Origin: Cyanoderma ruficeps | Lineage: Eukaryota > Chordata > Aves > Passeriformes > Timaliidae | Assembly: GCA_008694505.1 (NCBI GenBank) | Contig: VZDJ01000047.1 | Location: forward strand, 9,927 to 73,926 | Direction: 5' to 3' | Length of the DNA: 64,000 nucleotides | Shown: piece by piece, positions 41,027 through 51,250 of the stretch | Position numbering within the stretch: position 1 is the first letter of the stretch | How the letters are laid out: each line of letters opens with the position of its first letter | Program-made: the position numbers and the translations under genes | Notes under the pieces: model-generated | The model's database searches: none | Seen by the model: only the letters and a program-made list of their open reading frames with translations | What the model was told of the DNA's origin: nothing

Positions 41027-42121
41027 TCACGTTTCAGATCCTACTGTCCTTAGGAGGCTTTTCAGAGGGCCCTTTATGGAGGTGGCATCAGGAATAGTTC
41101 AGGCTTGCAGAAGACAGGGGCAATGAGTATCTATTTGCAGGTGTCACCCCCACACTGCCTTGCCCAGACTCACCTCTTCACCCACCTTCATGTGTCTTTT
41201 TGTTCCCAAGTGTGATGAGTAATGCTTGTTCTTTAAAACATAAAATCTTATCCCGTATTACAAAAATGAACATATTTCATGGCGGAGTTGTATCTGTAAG
41301 ATTCAAAAGGAGAATTAAAGTTTATATGCCATCTGTAAATCAGTATCTTATTTAAATAGTAAACATTTCTATGCTTCTGTGTTACTGATGCAACATTTAG
41401 TACTCTGGGGTTCAATAACTGAAGAAAATAGCAGTATTTTTAACACAAAGAAGTAAAAAAAAAAAAAAAGCAAAAACACAAACCCACTTATTTGTGAAGC
41501 AGTTCTTCTATTTGTGAGTGTGATTCTTTGCCTGCTGGTGCTCTCTGTAACCTTTTTGTGAATGTAGGACACTGTTGTCTACCCATGTGCGCTGCTCTTC
41601 TAGTGCCACGAGTCTGTAGCTATTAATAGTCATTTCCAGCCTTCCCTGAATGGCACTTTTCCTTCCCTGTGGTTCACTTGTCCCAGGTGTTTATGAGCCT
41701 TGTAGCTTTGACTTTTGTGAGCTGTTACTGGGCCAGACACTCTCCTGTGTCAATATTCTCTAAAATCTGTGAGAGCAGAAAGAGTGCAATTTACAGTTGT
41801 GCTCATAAATGGCAGAAGCAAATATACTAATGAACCTGACATATGGCTTGACATGAGGAAATTCTCAGAGGCACTGCCTTTACCTGAAGCCCTTTAAAGC
41901 TGCCCAAGCTGCGTGAATATATCACGAATGTGGTTCACACCTCTAAGTAAGTGAGGCATTTTATATGTGCCATTTGAGGTGTCGGTCTTTAATTTTATGA
42001 GTAAAAGTAAATGACCATAAGTCCAGAGTAAGTCAGTTATTGAAAGGTTACAAAGTGTTTGAGGAGTAAAACCAGGGAATGGCAGTAACTCTGAACCCAT
42101 GCCTTTATAATGGGGCGTCAC
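41027..42121. other. Non-coding DNA with a poly-A run
   Basis: A run of 15 A lies at 41455-41469, preceded by AAGAAGT and followed by GCAAAAACACA. No retroposed gene is recognisable next to it. No ORF of note. Confidence 0.65.
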
Positions 42122-42165
42122 TCACAGCACTTGGGGTCCAGCACTTGTAGCAAAAGGTAAAGAAT
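42122..42165 (+). repeat. Dispersed 44-bp repeat, copy A
   Basis: This copy begins TCACAGCACTTGGGGTCCAG, then ACTTGTAG, AAAAG and AAGA words. The first 20 bp are identical to the copy at 44994, and the remainder differs at only a few positions. The two copies lie about 2.9 kb apart in the same orientation, and the DNA between and around them is not alike. I do not recognise the family. Confidence 0.8.
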
Positions 42166-43395
42166 AGAAGGTATCAGATAATGGCAAGAATTGTAGAGCA
42201 CAGGGAGGTTTCATATTACAGGGATACATAAAAACAGCTTGGCTTTTATTATGAATATATGTTCCACGTATCTCAAATTAAGACCATCAAAAGCTGTAAC
42301 TCCTTATGGTGGGGATGCAAAATTGTAGATCAGCCTGATTTGCTTCAGAGTCTTGAAACCCTGTGATACAAAATACAGATGTCGTAGTTGTCATATGGGG
42401 AGATAAAATGAATGAGATTATTTTAAATATGGAGGTTCAGTTTGGCAAGACTATTTATATTCCTTCCTCCATGTGAGACATTCTGCTTTTCTGTGATGGA
42501 CAACTAGATTTAGTAAGTGAACAGTGAGAAATGTGAGTTGATCAACTCAAAAGGCTTCTCAGCTTCATGTACTTCTAGACATTGAAGGGCACTACTTAAA
42601 TGTCCAGAGAAACTGTGAAACAAGCCTGACCTATTTACTATTCAATTTAAATTGTGGTGTGCCTAATTGCCCTACTTTGCTATTTAGTGCTCTAAACCAG
42701 CCATCTAGCTTTTGTATTTTTGTCATTGACAGAATCCTGCCAAGTCTTTCATTTCAGAGTAAAATCAGCATGTTTAGAGACAGCTGCCTTCAACTGATGC
42801 TGTAATCGTTCATGTTTTCTCAGTCATTGATAGTTTTCCCTGTAGTAGGTTTTACACTCAGTATACATTCCTTGAATATCAGAAGAACCTCAGGAAATTG
42901 ACATAGCACACTTCTGCTCCTGCACTCAGGTTTTGGCACACAGATTTGTTATATGAATGACTCTAATAAATATTAACGTAGGTGCTTTTTCCCCCCTTCA
43001 GGTTATTTTTGTTAGTGTAGTGAGACAGATACTGTCTACTCACTGTTTTAGCACACATAATATAACTGAATTAAATCCTGACACGAGGTCCCAGATTAAT
43101 TTTGAATGTCAGCAACCAGACAAGAGGACAGATAGGAATAGTCAATATGTTAGACAGAGCAATGATTAATGTAGATATCTGTTACTATATCAGAATCATC
43201 AGCACCCAATCATCTGTTGATAAAGAGCTATCAAAAGGAACATTAAATGAGTTTTCCAGCTGTCCTCATCCTCCTTTCCATATTCACTCTGCAGGCTGTG
43301 GCCAGTTTAATAACAATTCTGAAGTATGTATTATGCATTGTTACTTTTGCACCAGCACAGCAGATGAGCACAGCACAGATGAGTACAGTCCATAT
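42166..43395. other. Non-coding AT-rich DNA, no gene recognised
   Basis: A plus-strand ORF at 43102-43431 (109 codons) has no recognisable domain, and its last codons fall in the repeat-like tail that follows, which argues against it being real. Nothing else stands out. Confidence 0.6.
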
Positions 43396-43475
43396 TCTTT
43401 GATTGTAAGTTCTCCAGGCCAGGGGCTGTAACTTCTTGTGTTTATGATGTTTAACATAATGAGACTTTGATCTTA
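43396..43475 (+). repeat. Tail of an ancient LINE/SINE-like element
   Basis: The order GATTGTAAGTTCTCCAGG, CCAGGGGCTGT, CTTGTGTTTATG, ACATAATGAGACTTTGATC closely follows a 3' tail common in sauropsid genomes (a GATTGTAAGCTC-type start, a GGGCAGGGACTGT-type block, then a block like GCACAATGGGGCCCTGATC). The spacing is also right. I recall this tail as shared by old CR1/L3-related LINEs and their SINEs but cannot name the family with certainty. It supports an amniote, most likely sauropsid, origin of the window. Confidence 0.5.
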
Positions 43476-44993
43476 AGTGAACAGCTAATTGAAAACAAAC
43501 AATGTATTATCATTACTCTTGGAAGTTGGAAAATGGCATCTCGTGACTTGGACACCTAGCTCAGTATGATTTAAAAGAGGATCTCATTATGAAAGAGTGG
43601 ATAAAAAGTAAAAAAAAAATCACTCATATTAACTAACTAATGACTAGCTAGTCAACTAACTGATGCCCACACCCAGGGTAGGCAATATTTTACTTCCCCT
43701 AAAGGAAGTTTTACTGTGCAGATTAAAAACATGTCAAAATGTTCTCACAATTTAGTACATAGTCAATGTAATATCATTTTTTATTGTTTCAAAATTCTGT
43801 AGATGTCTTAAAAGATTTTGATGTAGTAAACACCTTCCTTTCACTTCTAATCAATATTGAATTCATTATGACATCTTATTTCAAGGTTAATGTTCCTATA
43901 TTGTGTTAGGCTGTAATTTTAATGAAATATCCAAAATAATCTGTAATTGCTTGTTTTAAGAAATCTGATAATTATTTTGCCCCACAGCAGATACTTTTGT
44001 TCCTGTTATATTGAAAAATACATGATTATTTTCTTTTCCCATTACTATTAACATGGATATTTTTCAACATATTAGAAGATCATTACTAACACAAGATAGA
44101 CTTTTGAAACTGGTAATTTGTCTGTCAAAAGCAGGACCCAGACGTAGCTGAAAGAAGTCCACTAATGGAATGGCACTAATGCAATTTTGCAAATAACTTA
44201 ATGAAGCGTGTAAAGCATATTTCTTCCATTAAGCACACATAGTATGGAGTCACATCTTGCTTACTGGGTGTGAAAAATATTTTTAATTAACTTAAACATG
44301 AAGAGACTCTTCAAGGTTATGCTACTGAAAATTATTTTAAAAGTGCAAAAAATCAGAGAAGATGGCAGAAAAAGCTAAACAACAGTATCAGGTGGGTAGA
44401 GCACTGAATGATAGCAGATGAAACAAGGCAAAGGAAATTAATACACACTGCTATAAACTAGGGAGTCTCACCATGAATTTATATAAAGTCATTATGTCTT
44501 AACAAGAATGTGTTTAGAGGAGTTAAATACCAGACCCAGGACTATTCCCATAAGCCTTCCAAGCCTTTCCTTTCCTAAAGGTCAATGTGATGGAGATGCA
44601 GTTGGCTTCTCACAGTGAGAGCGTGTATTGCTGAAAATCTATACTCCCAATTACAATTTTTCCAGTGTTCAGCATGAGCTCAGCCCACTCTGGTGGGCAG
44701 GTTCTGTTTGTGTCATGGTCTGATGCCATCAATGATAAATGCCCTGAATGCCAATACAATGTTTGACTGTGCCACTCAGGGTGACCCCTGCAACCCCTGC
44801 TTAATCAAAAAAAGAATTTAAATATGCTTTAAATGTTTTCTTTCAAGTTGGAATATTTTTGTTGAAATGTAAAAACAGTTGCCACTATTTTCTATGGTGG
44901 ATGATAGTAAATTATTCTCTGTGTGTTCTTGTTTAAAATGCCAGATATCAAGGAAGCAATGTCTGTAGTCCAGCTGTCCAGTACTGACAAGAG
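43476..44993. other. Non-coding AT-rich DNA, includes a palindrome
   Basis: A 14-bp perfect palindrome is at 43641-43654, annotated separately. The segment 44100-44350 has ATTA, TAATGCAA and TTTTGCAAAT words in a unique-looking context and could be a conserved non-coding element. No ORF above 60 codons is present from 43432 to 45738. Confidence 0.55.
43641..43654. repeat. 14-bp perfect palindrome flanked by AACT repeats
   Basis: TGACTAGCTAGTCA equals its own reverse complement. On both sides the words AACTAACT appear, so the block looks like a small AACT/CTAG-type simple repeat folded around a centre. It could be a dimeric protein-binding site or a by-product of slippage. Confidence 0.9.
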
Positions 44994-45037
44994 TCACAGC
45001 ACTTGGGGTCCAGTACTTGTAGTAAAAGCTGAAGATA
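44994..45037 (+). repeat. Dispersed 44-bp repeat, copy B
   Basis: This is the second copy of the repeat at 42122. It is identical over the first 20 bp (TCACAGCACTTGGGGTCCAG), then shows two C-to-T type differences and a few more near the end. Same orientation as copy A. Confidence 0.8.
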
Positions 45038-46971
45038 CCACTTAATATATCTTAGTGGTGCTGTTGGCTCTACTTTAGAGAGTTACCTGGCACTGAAAGC
45101 ACAGCTGAACTTTGTAATGCCAAACTTTGTGCTGAACTCTTTTGCTGGTGCTCAGTTAAGTCAATGAGGTTGAGCAGATGTAAAGAGGGGCCCAAGAACT
45201 CCAGAGTTTATTGCTAACTGTGAGGACAGATATATGAAAATAGTGATCAACTCAGGAATTTTGGTGGCAAATCCCATGTAATTGCCAGTGGCAGTATCCA
45301 TCAGCTGGGAATTTCAGCCCTTTATATTGATATCAGCTGGGTGATCGGCAAACCCAGGCATTTATTGCCCTGTCATCTGCTGATATTGGTAGTCTTTGAG
45401 TTTTGAAAGTATATCCCATGCCGTATTTTGAGGATAGGATTGCTTCAGTTGAAGAATTGTAAAGACATGAGACAGAATCTATTTACAAAAATGAAATTAT
45501 GTTTGCCAATGACAGAGTGTACACTGTCAGAGCTGTGTGGTACAAGAAACTCTGTAGTGGAAATTAAATGTAAGAAGACTTTGATTATATAACTGCAGAA
45601 ACCTGAAGAATTTGAGAGTGCTGCACTCTATTTGTATTGCCTTTAAGAAGATTATGATTCCTTATTGATTTCAGAGCAAGGAATTTTCCAGCTTTAAGTT
45701 CTTTGGCATCAGGGTGTTAGTAGCCAAAGAGCTTTACATTACAATTTTGATGGGAGAAAGAAGAAAGTGTCAGAATCAAAAACAAACCTAGTAAGAAATT
45801 CTTGAACAGCATAAAATACATAAAATATGAATCTTGGGAGTAGTGAGGTGCACAAATCACTTATGTGTTTTGGTATTGATTTTATTGATCCAGATAATGC
45901 AGAAGCTTTATTTGCTATCAAAGCACATCTCTGTGTTGTGCTGTGTTGTACTGTCCCAGTGTTTAGCATTTTGAATTTGTTTGTTTGGAGAGTGACACAG
46001 GGTGATTTAGCTAAGCCTCACTGAAGGCAGAGGGAAATCTCCATGTGGAAACACCACCCCACCAAGAGCTGCTTGGGAGGGGTGGCCCTGCCCTCCTTGG
46101 AGCCTCACCCCACTGTAGGACTAGAAACAAATTCTTTTTGTGGGGAAAGGAAAGACAAGGTGCACAGGGTTAGATTTCTTTCCAAAGACAGCATATGCTC
46201 CCCTGACTAAAGATGTGGCTTGTAAACTTGCTGTCATGGCAACCAGGAAACCTCCTGGGCCCACTGCTCAAGTATTATGCTCAAGAAGTTCCCCAAAATA
46301 AAGCACAACAGCAGCCTGCAGGAAACCTGCAAAGGAGGCAGGTGGTGAGGATTTAATGTTCGGGGAAGGTGAATGAAATAGGTGGCACCTTGGAGAATTC
46401 TTTATTTTGTACCTCTGTGCTTTTGTCAGTGAGGCTTGAAAGACATGTGTGTTACTTGGACAAACAGGGACAGGATTTAGGATGTGCACTCCACTGGTTA
46501 GGGATTCACAGGTGGTCTTAACCTTGATTTACTCTACATGCAAAGAAACAGATCAATACAATGCCAGTTGTAGTAGGAAAAAATCTTGACATGTAGGAGG
46601 ACCAAATCCAAAAAAAGTTGTGTAGCAGTGTAAGGGCTTTGTACACTGTGCTCTGTCTATTGTCATCCTGTCCTGAATCCTTTTGACTTTAGTGCTTGAA
46701 AACACAGTGAAGCAGCAGCCTCCCCTCAGCTCTGTGCTGCAGTGATCAGGTTGCTTCTCTGGTGCCCAGCTAGTTAATTTACAGGCTACTTGGATATGTC
46801 TGTGTTGAAGTGAAGGTTATGGTTTCCTCTGTTAATCCTTTAATGCCTTCATTTCCCTGTGCCCTACTGTAACTCTGTTACCTGCATATGAAAGTGTTCC
46901 TCAAGAATGCAGGTTTTGGCTCCCGCTGTTGCCTAGGCTGTTACTAAGTGATAATTTCTTCTTTTTTTTTT
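45038..46971. other. Non-coding DNA with a possible ancient repeat scrap
   Basis: Around 45155-45196 the words AAGTCAATGAGGTTG and AGATGTAAAGA resemble an ancient amniote repeat that carries AAGTCAATGGAGTTG followed by CAGTGTAAA. The match is short and by eye. No gene recognised; ORFs are 76 codons or fewer. Confidence 0.45.
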
Positions 46972-46983
46972 NNNNNNNNNNNN
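46972..46983. other. Assembly gap of 12 N within poly-T
   Basis: Twelve N sit between a T-run of about ten bases (from 46962) and seven further T. The gap is a failure to read through the homopolymer; its true length, and whether extra sequence is missing, cannot be known from here. Confidence 0.99.
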
Positions 46984-47169
46984 TTTTTTTAAATATGATA
47001 TCAGAGCTAGCAGTTTGGTCATAATAAGGGTCAACTTTCTTTAACTAGTTTTTAATCTATGGCATAAGTGTTTGGTGGTTTGTGGTTTTGAGTTGCCTTA
47101 ACAGCTTCATGCAGCTTGTGTTGGTACTCCTGTGCTGTTCCCCTCTTCTTCAGAAAAGTCACGTGCCTC
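46984..47169. other. Non-coding DNA after the gap
   Basis: Unique-looking AT-rich sequence with a T/G-rich patch near 47070. No feature. Confidence 0.55.
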
Positions 47170-47640
47170 ACGCATCAAAGAAAACACTGTAAAAGCCTTT
47201 AATGTGCAATTTCATCCTGAGTGCTCAGATGCAACTGATTTAACTTGCGTGACCTTGGTATTACTCTGGCTGATATTCAATCCATAATTTCACGCTTAAT
47301 CTTTCAAAACATTCAAAAGAAGGAATCAATTTTGTTCAATTTGAACAATAAGTGTTGCATCTCATGTAGACAAGGTCAGTCAAAATAGAGTAACTGAGCT
47401 GAATTGTAGGATTAAATTCTCAGGGGAAATTGGGCATAATCAATTACAATTAAAGAGTTTAGCAACAGAATTGTAAAATTACTTTGGAGATAAGTGCAAA
47501 ATTTTGTCATTTGTTTATGGATTTCAGGAGGCACTTTTCACTAAAATGCTTATGACAATTCTTGAAATGAAAAAGTAGGACATTTAGTAGCAATAACAGG
47601 TCGTAGTCTTTACTCAAAATATAGTTTGCCTGTGGTGCTC
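47170..47640. other. Candidate conserved non-coding segment (composition only)
   Basis: This AT-rich, unique-looking stretch has no ORF of 60 codons or more. It contains the 17-nt inverted repeat TTGTTCAATTTGAACAA (47332-47348), whose right arm reads GAACAATA, close to the SOX-family core AACAAT. Near 47437-47455 ATAATCAATTACAATTAA holds several homeodomain-type ATTA cores. This is the texture of a developmental enhancer, but composition alone cannot prove it. Confidence 0.25.
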
Positions 47641-50600
47641 ATGATTGCAGGTCTTTTTGTTGCATTTTAAAAAAAAGGTTATAGAATTAAGAGGCAAAAT
47701 GAATCATAGATGGAAAAAGGGATAATATTCTTTGGAGCTGCACCGAAAGCCCTGGAACGGAGTTTATTATTAAGCAATCATATACTTAAAGCAGCAGATT
47801 TCTGGTTTTGAAGGTCAGCTGTGCACCCAGTCCAGTCTCATGTACAACATGGCCTAGTAGGTTCCTCTGGGTTGGCAGCACTTGTGGTCAGCTGGAATGG
47901 AGGGCTGGGCCGAAGTCCTGCACAAGTTGTTGTTGTGTTATGACTGAGGCAGAGGGTTTAACAAATCTGTAGGAACTGGATCATGAAACCTCACCGTATT
48001 TGCTGACCCTGTCAGTGGGAGATGTGTGTGTGTCCAGGTGCACGAAGGGCATACAGGTTCCCCAGAGTAGGGAACACTGTGATATGAATGACACAAAACC
48101 TTCCAGGATCCTGGCACTGAAATTCTTGAGATGCTGAGTGACATCCTCACTCTCAGCTGGAAAATGGACAGATATGTCCTGAAGGTAATTGCCTTCAGAA
48201 CATTGTTCTGCAGCGACACAAATGCTTCTCTTGAGGTTTGCATTCACAGCAATGCACTCACACATTTTCTCTAGAAGCCTTTTGCAGCAACCTCCCTTAA
48301 CTGTCCTCAGTGTTGTCTGTGCTTTAGACCAAGGTCAGTTGTGGTTCACCTCACTGCAATGAGCAGTCTGCTGCCCACTGGAGATCCCCAGTGTGCCGGT
48401 GGGGTAAGCATGGGACCTGGAGATAGAGAGAGCCTGACAGATTGCTTTTGCTTGTGTGAGTGGATTGCTCAGATAATCCTCTTTTGTGCAGGGTTAAGGA
48501 GCTGTAGTATGATAATTAATGCAATGACAATTATTTGTTGCACTGCAAAGACTGGAATCATTGCCAAGATTTAAAAAATATGTAGAACTGTACATACAGA
48601 AATGTGTTTGACAGATAGAGCAGTAGGTACATGGTGGACAGAAGTAGTGTTTGAATAAATTTAGTCTTTTAGTACAATTACTTGGGATCCAGTTTTCATG
48701 TCATGTGGTAGCATTCTTCAACAGTCAGTTGATTATTTTTCAGGTCTTACTTAAAGAGAGCCAGTCCATCAGATACTCCTGGCGTGATGAGTGGACCTCC
48801 AGGGGTCCCAGCAAAACCAAAATCAGGAGAGTAATGCAACACATATAGCCGGTTCTATTTTTCTTTATTTGACTGCTCCTTACAAACCTCATTATTTCTT
48901 GCCCTATGCAAGACTTCAAGTAGCTATTAGAGCGTTTAAATCCCTGAAAGCAAAAATATTCTGCATATAGGCCAAAATGTTCCCCTTATTTTGCTCTCTA
49001 TGGCATTGCATTTCAGGAAATATGGCTGTCTACCAGGAGCTGACTCAGACACAATGAGGTGGAAAAACATGACCTTCAGAAGAATGATTTAGCATGTAGA
49101 TTGTAGAATACATTTCTGTTAGAGTGTTCCCAGCTTGGATCCACTGTGTATATTTGTAAAAGAGCTTCATAAGTACAGCACGTGGCCATGCACACAGGTT
49201 GCTCTCATTAGGAGTAAATCCTTGCTGTAATATTAAGAGTAGTCTCCTGACACGGACAAAGTGGAATTCTTGTATCACAGGTCTTATTTAACCCTCTTGG
49301 TGGGTGAGCTACCCCTGTGTAGGAATCAAGTTTAAACAATCGCTTTTTAAACACAAAGTGGCACCTGATCATCAAGATTTTACCTGTGAGGCAAGGAGAG
49401 TCAAAGAGAGCCCTTGCTCAGTAGGCCTTGACCCCAAAAGCCTTTCTCCTTCATCTGCTGCATGCCCCAAACTTGAGGGAATACTTTCTCTAAATACTGG
49501 CACTGTTCCCAGACCTTTTGTGCGCTTCGGTTATTTTTTTCTCTTTCCATATGGTGTGCAAAATCTCTGTCCTGCCTCTAGAACTGTAGGTTAGGCCTAG
49601 CACCATGTGGTAGTGGAGAAAACCTTTATGCCAGAAAGACACAAACTGTCACACTTTTTTATTAATAGCAATATTGACTGTGAATAATAAAGTTTTGTCT
49701 GCCAAGGCTAAAATAACCAAGAACAAGTAGACAGGTTGGATCAGGGATAAAGAAATTTTAGATGGAAGATTCAATAAAGAGGTATAGTGGAAGCTTTTTT
49801 ACAATACTTGCATTAATTTATAATCCTTTTCTGTCATGATAGAAACATGAAAATCAGTGCAATAGAGCTTGCTCAGACCTAACTCACATGAGAAGTTGGG
49901 CCTTAAAAAGTTATTTGGTTTGATTTCAACATGAGACCATATTTGTCTCTTTTTTTCCTCTCTTTAGGTGTGACTCCATCTCTTGTGACTATTATGCTTC
50001 TCCCAGTGCTTTATATTGAATAGTCATAAAGGCAGATGTGGTCTTTCAGGCCAACATCCTCTATAGCATTGACCAAAGGTTTAAACAAAATTTCCTTTAA
50101 CTAAAGTAAAAAAAAATTGAGCAAACATGCCAATGTTTCTTTTCCAAGGGATAACGCAATCTGTTCATAACCATTCATAGAAGGATTGGGAGGCACTGGG
50201 AGGAGTTGCTGGGACAAGGTGCTGGGACTTTCATTGGAGCAAGTGACAGGTGCTCAAGCAGCCTCATTTTGAGAGTGGTTTTGTGCTGGGTAAAAAAGTC
50301 ACTGGGGTGGAACAAATTAGGTTAGACAGAGGAGCTAAGATGAGAGGAGTCAATATTTAGAGTGGAGATGCAGACTGATGATGTCCAGGATAAGGAGGAT
50401 AAGAATGCTATCAATCACAGGTACTTACAGAGTACCCATCTATATTCTATAAGCAATGTTTCCATTTCCAGAGGCACACATGATAAATGTCACATTTTAG
50501 AAAAATCTGCTGGTGGAAGTGGACTAGGTCCTGGGGCCTTTCTGTCCACATGGGTGCCTAAGGAAACTCTGAGAGCTTCTGCTCAGTTCCCCAGCCACTC

Positions 50601-50689
50601 TCTGAAGAGAGGAAAGCTGGCGACATTTGACATTAACTTCGAGCTTGTAGCTTGTCCACAAACCACATTTTGATAAAAACTGCCCATTT
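47641..50689. other. Non-coding DNA, no gene recognised
   Basis: A (GT)-type run lies at 48023-48033. A strong polypyrimidine tract ending in TTTAG lies at 49944-49967. The ORFs (at most 103 codons) have no domains. One short frame near 48790 reads Gly-Pro-Pro-Gly-Val-Pro, a coincidence rather than collagen because it is a single unit. Confidence 0.6.
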
Positions 50690-51250
50690 CAAATGCGAAT
50701 TTCAGGATGTTAGCTAAAGATTTATGACTTTTCTGTCCGTTTTGATTCCATCATGTACTTGTTAATCATGCCTTAGTCTGCCGTCATGCAACCATTCTGA
50801 CTGACCACAGATATTATAAATGATCCCTTTTGATATGTTAGTTAACTATGAAGAAAACCATCCTTCTCCTGGCAAATTTAAATCCATCTTAAAAATTTAT
50901 GGAGAGTCAATTCATTATGAGGAAAGTTATTTATGAATTTACTAAAAAACGGATCTGTTCTCATTAAAATAAGCTTAAAGGTAAAAAATGATAAAATGTC
51001 ACTTGTCTACTTAACTCATTTGATGCATTTCCCTAATGAGCTGAGAGACTAAGACTTCTCAACACTTACAATTAAATTCAGCTAATGCAAAGCAAAAAGA
51101 CACCTGGAAAAACTTGCTTCATAGGTGTAAAAAATTAAAGATTGAGGAAGGAACTGACATAATGTATATGTACAAATTTGGTTAAAGAACATTTAAATGC
51201 TGTTCAATTATTGTCTTTGTCTTCCTGTTAAAACACATCAAGTTCTGCCA
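50690..51250. other. Candidate conserved non-coding segment (composition only)
   Basis: The stretch is unique-looking with no ORF of 60 codons or more. It has many A/T-rich homeodomain-type words, including TTTATGAATTTA near 50930 and GCTAATGCAAAG near 51081, the latter close to a POU octamer. Composition is the only evidence, so confidence is low. Confidence 0.2.

Noticed and set aside
48780..48830. Short frame reading Gly-Pro-Pro-Gly-Val-Pro, collagen-like
   Set aside because: Only one unit of the pattern; collagen exons carry many Gly-X-Y triplets in register.
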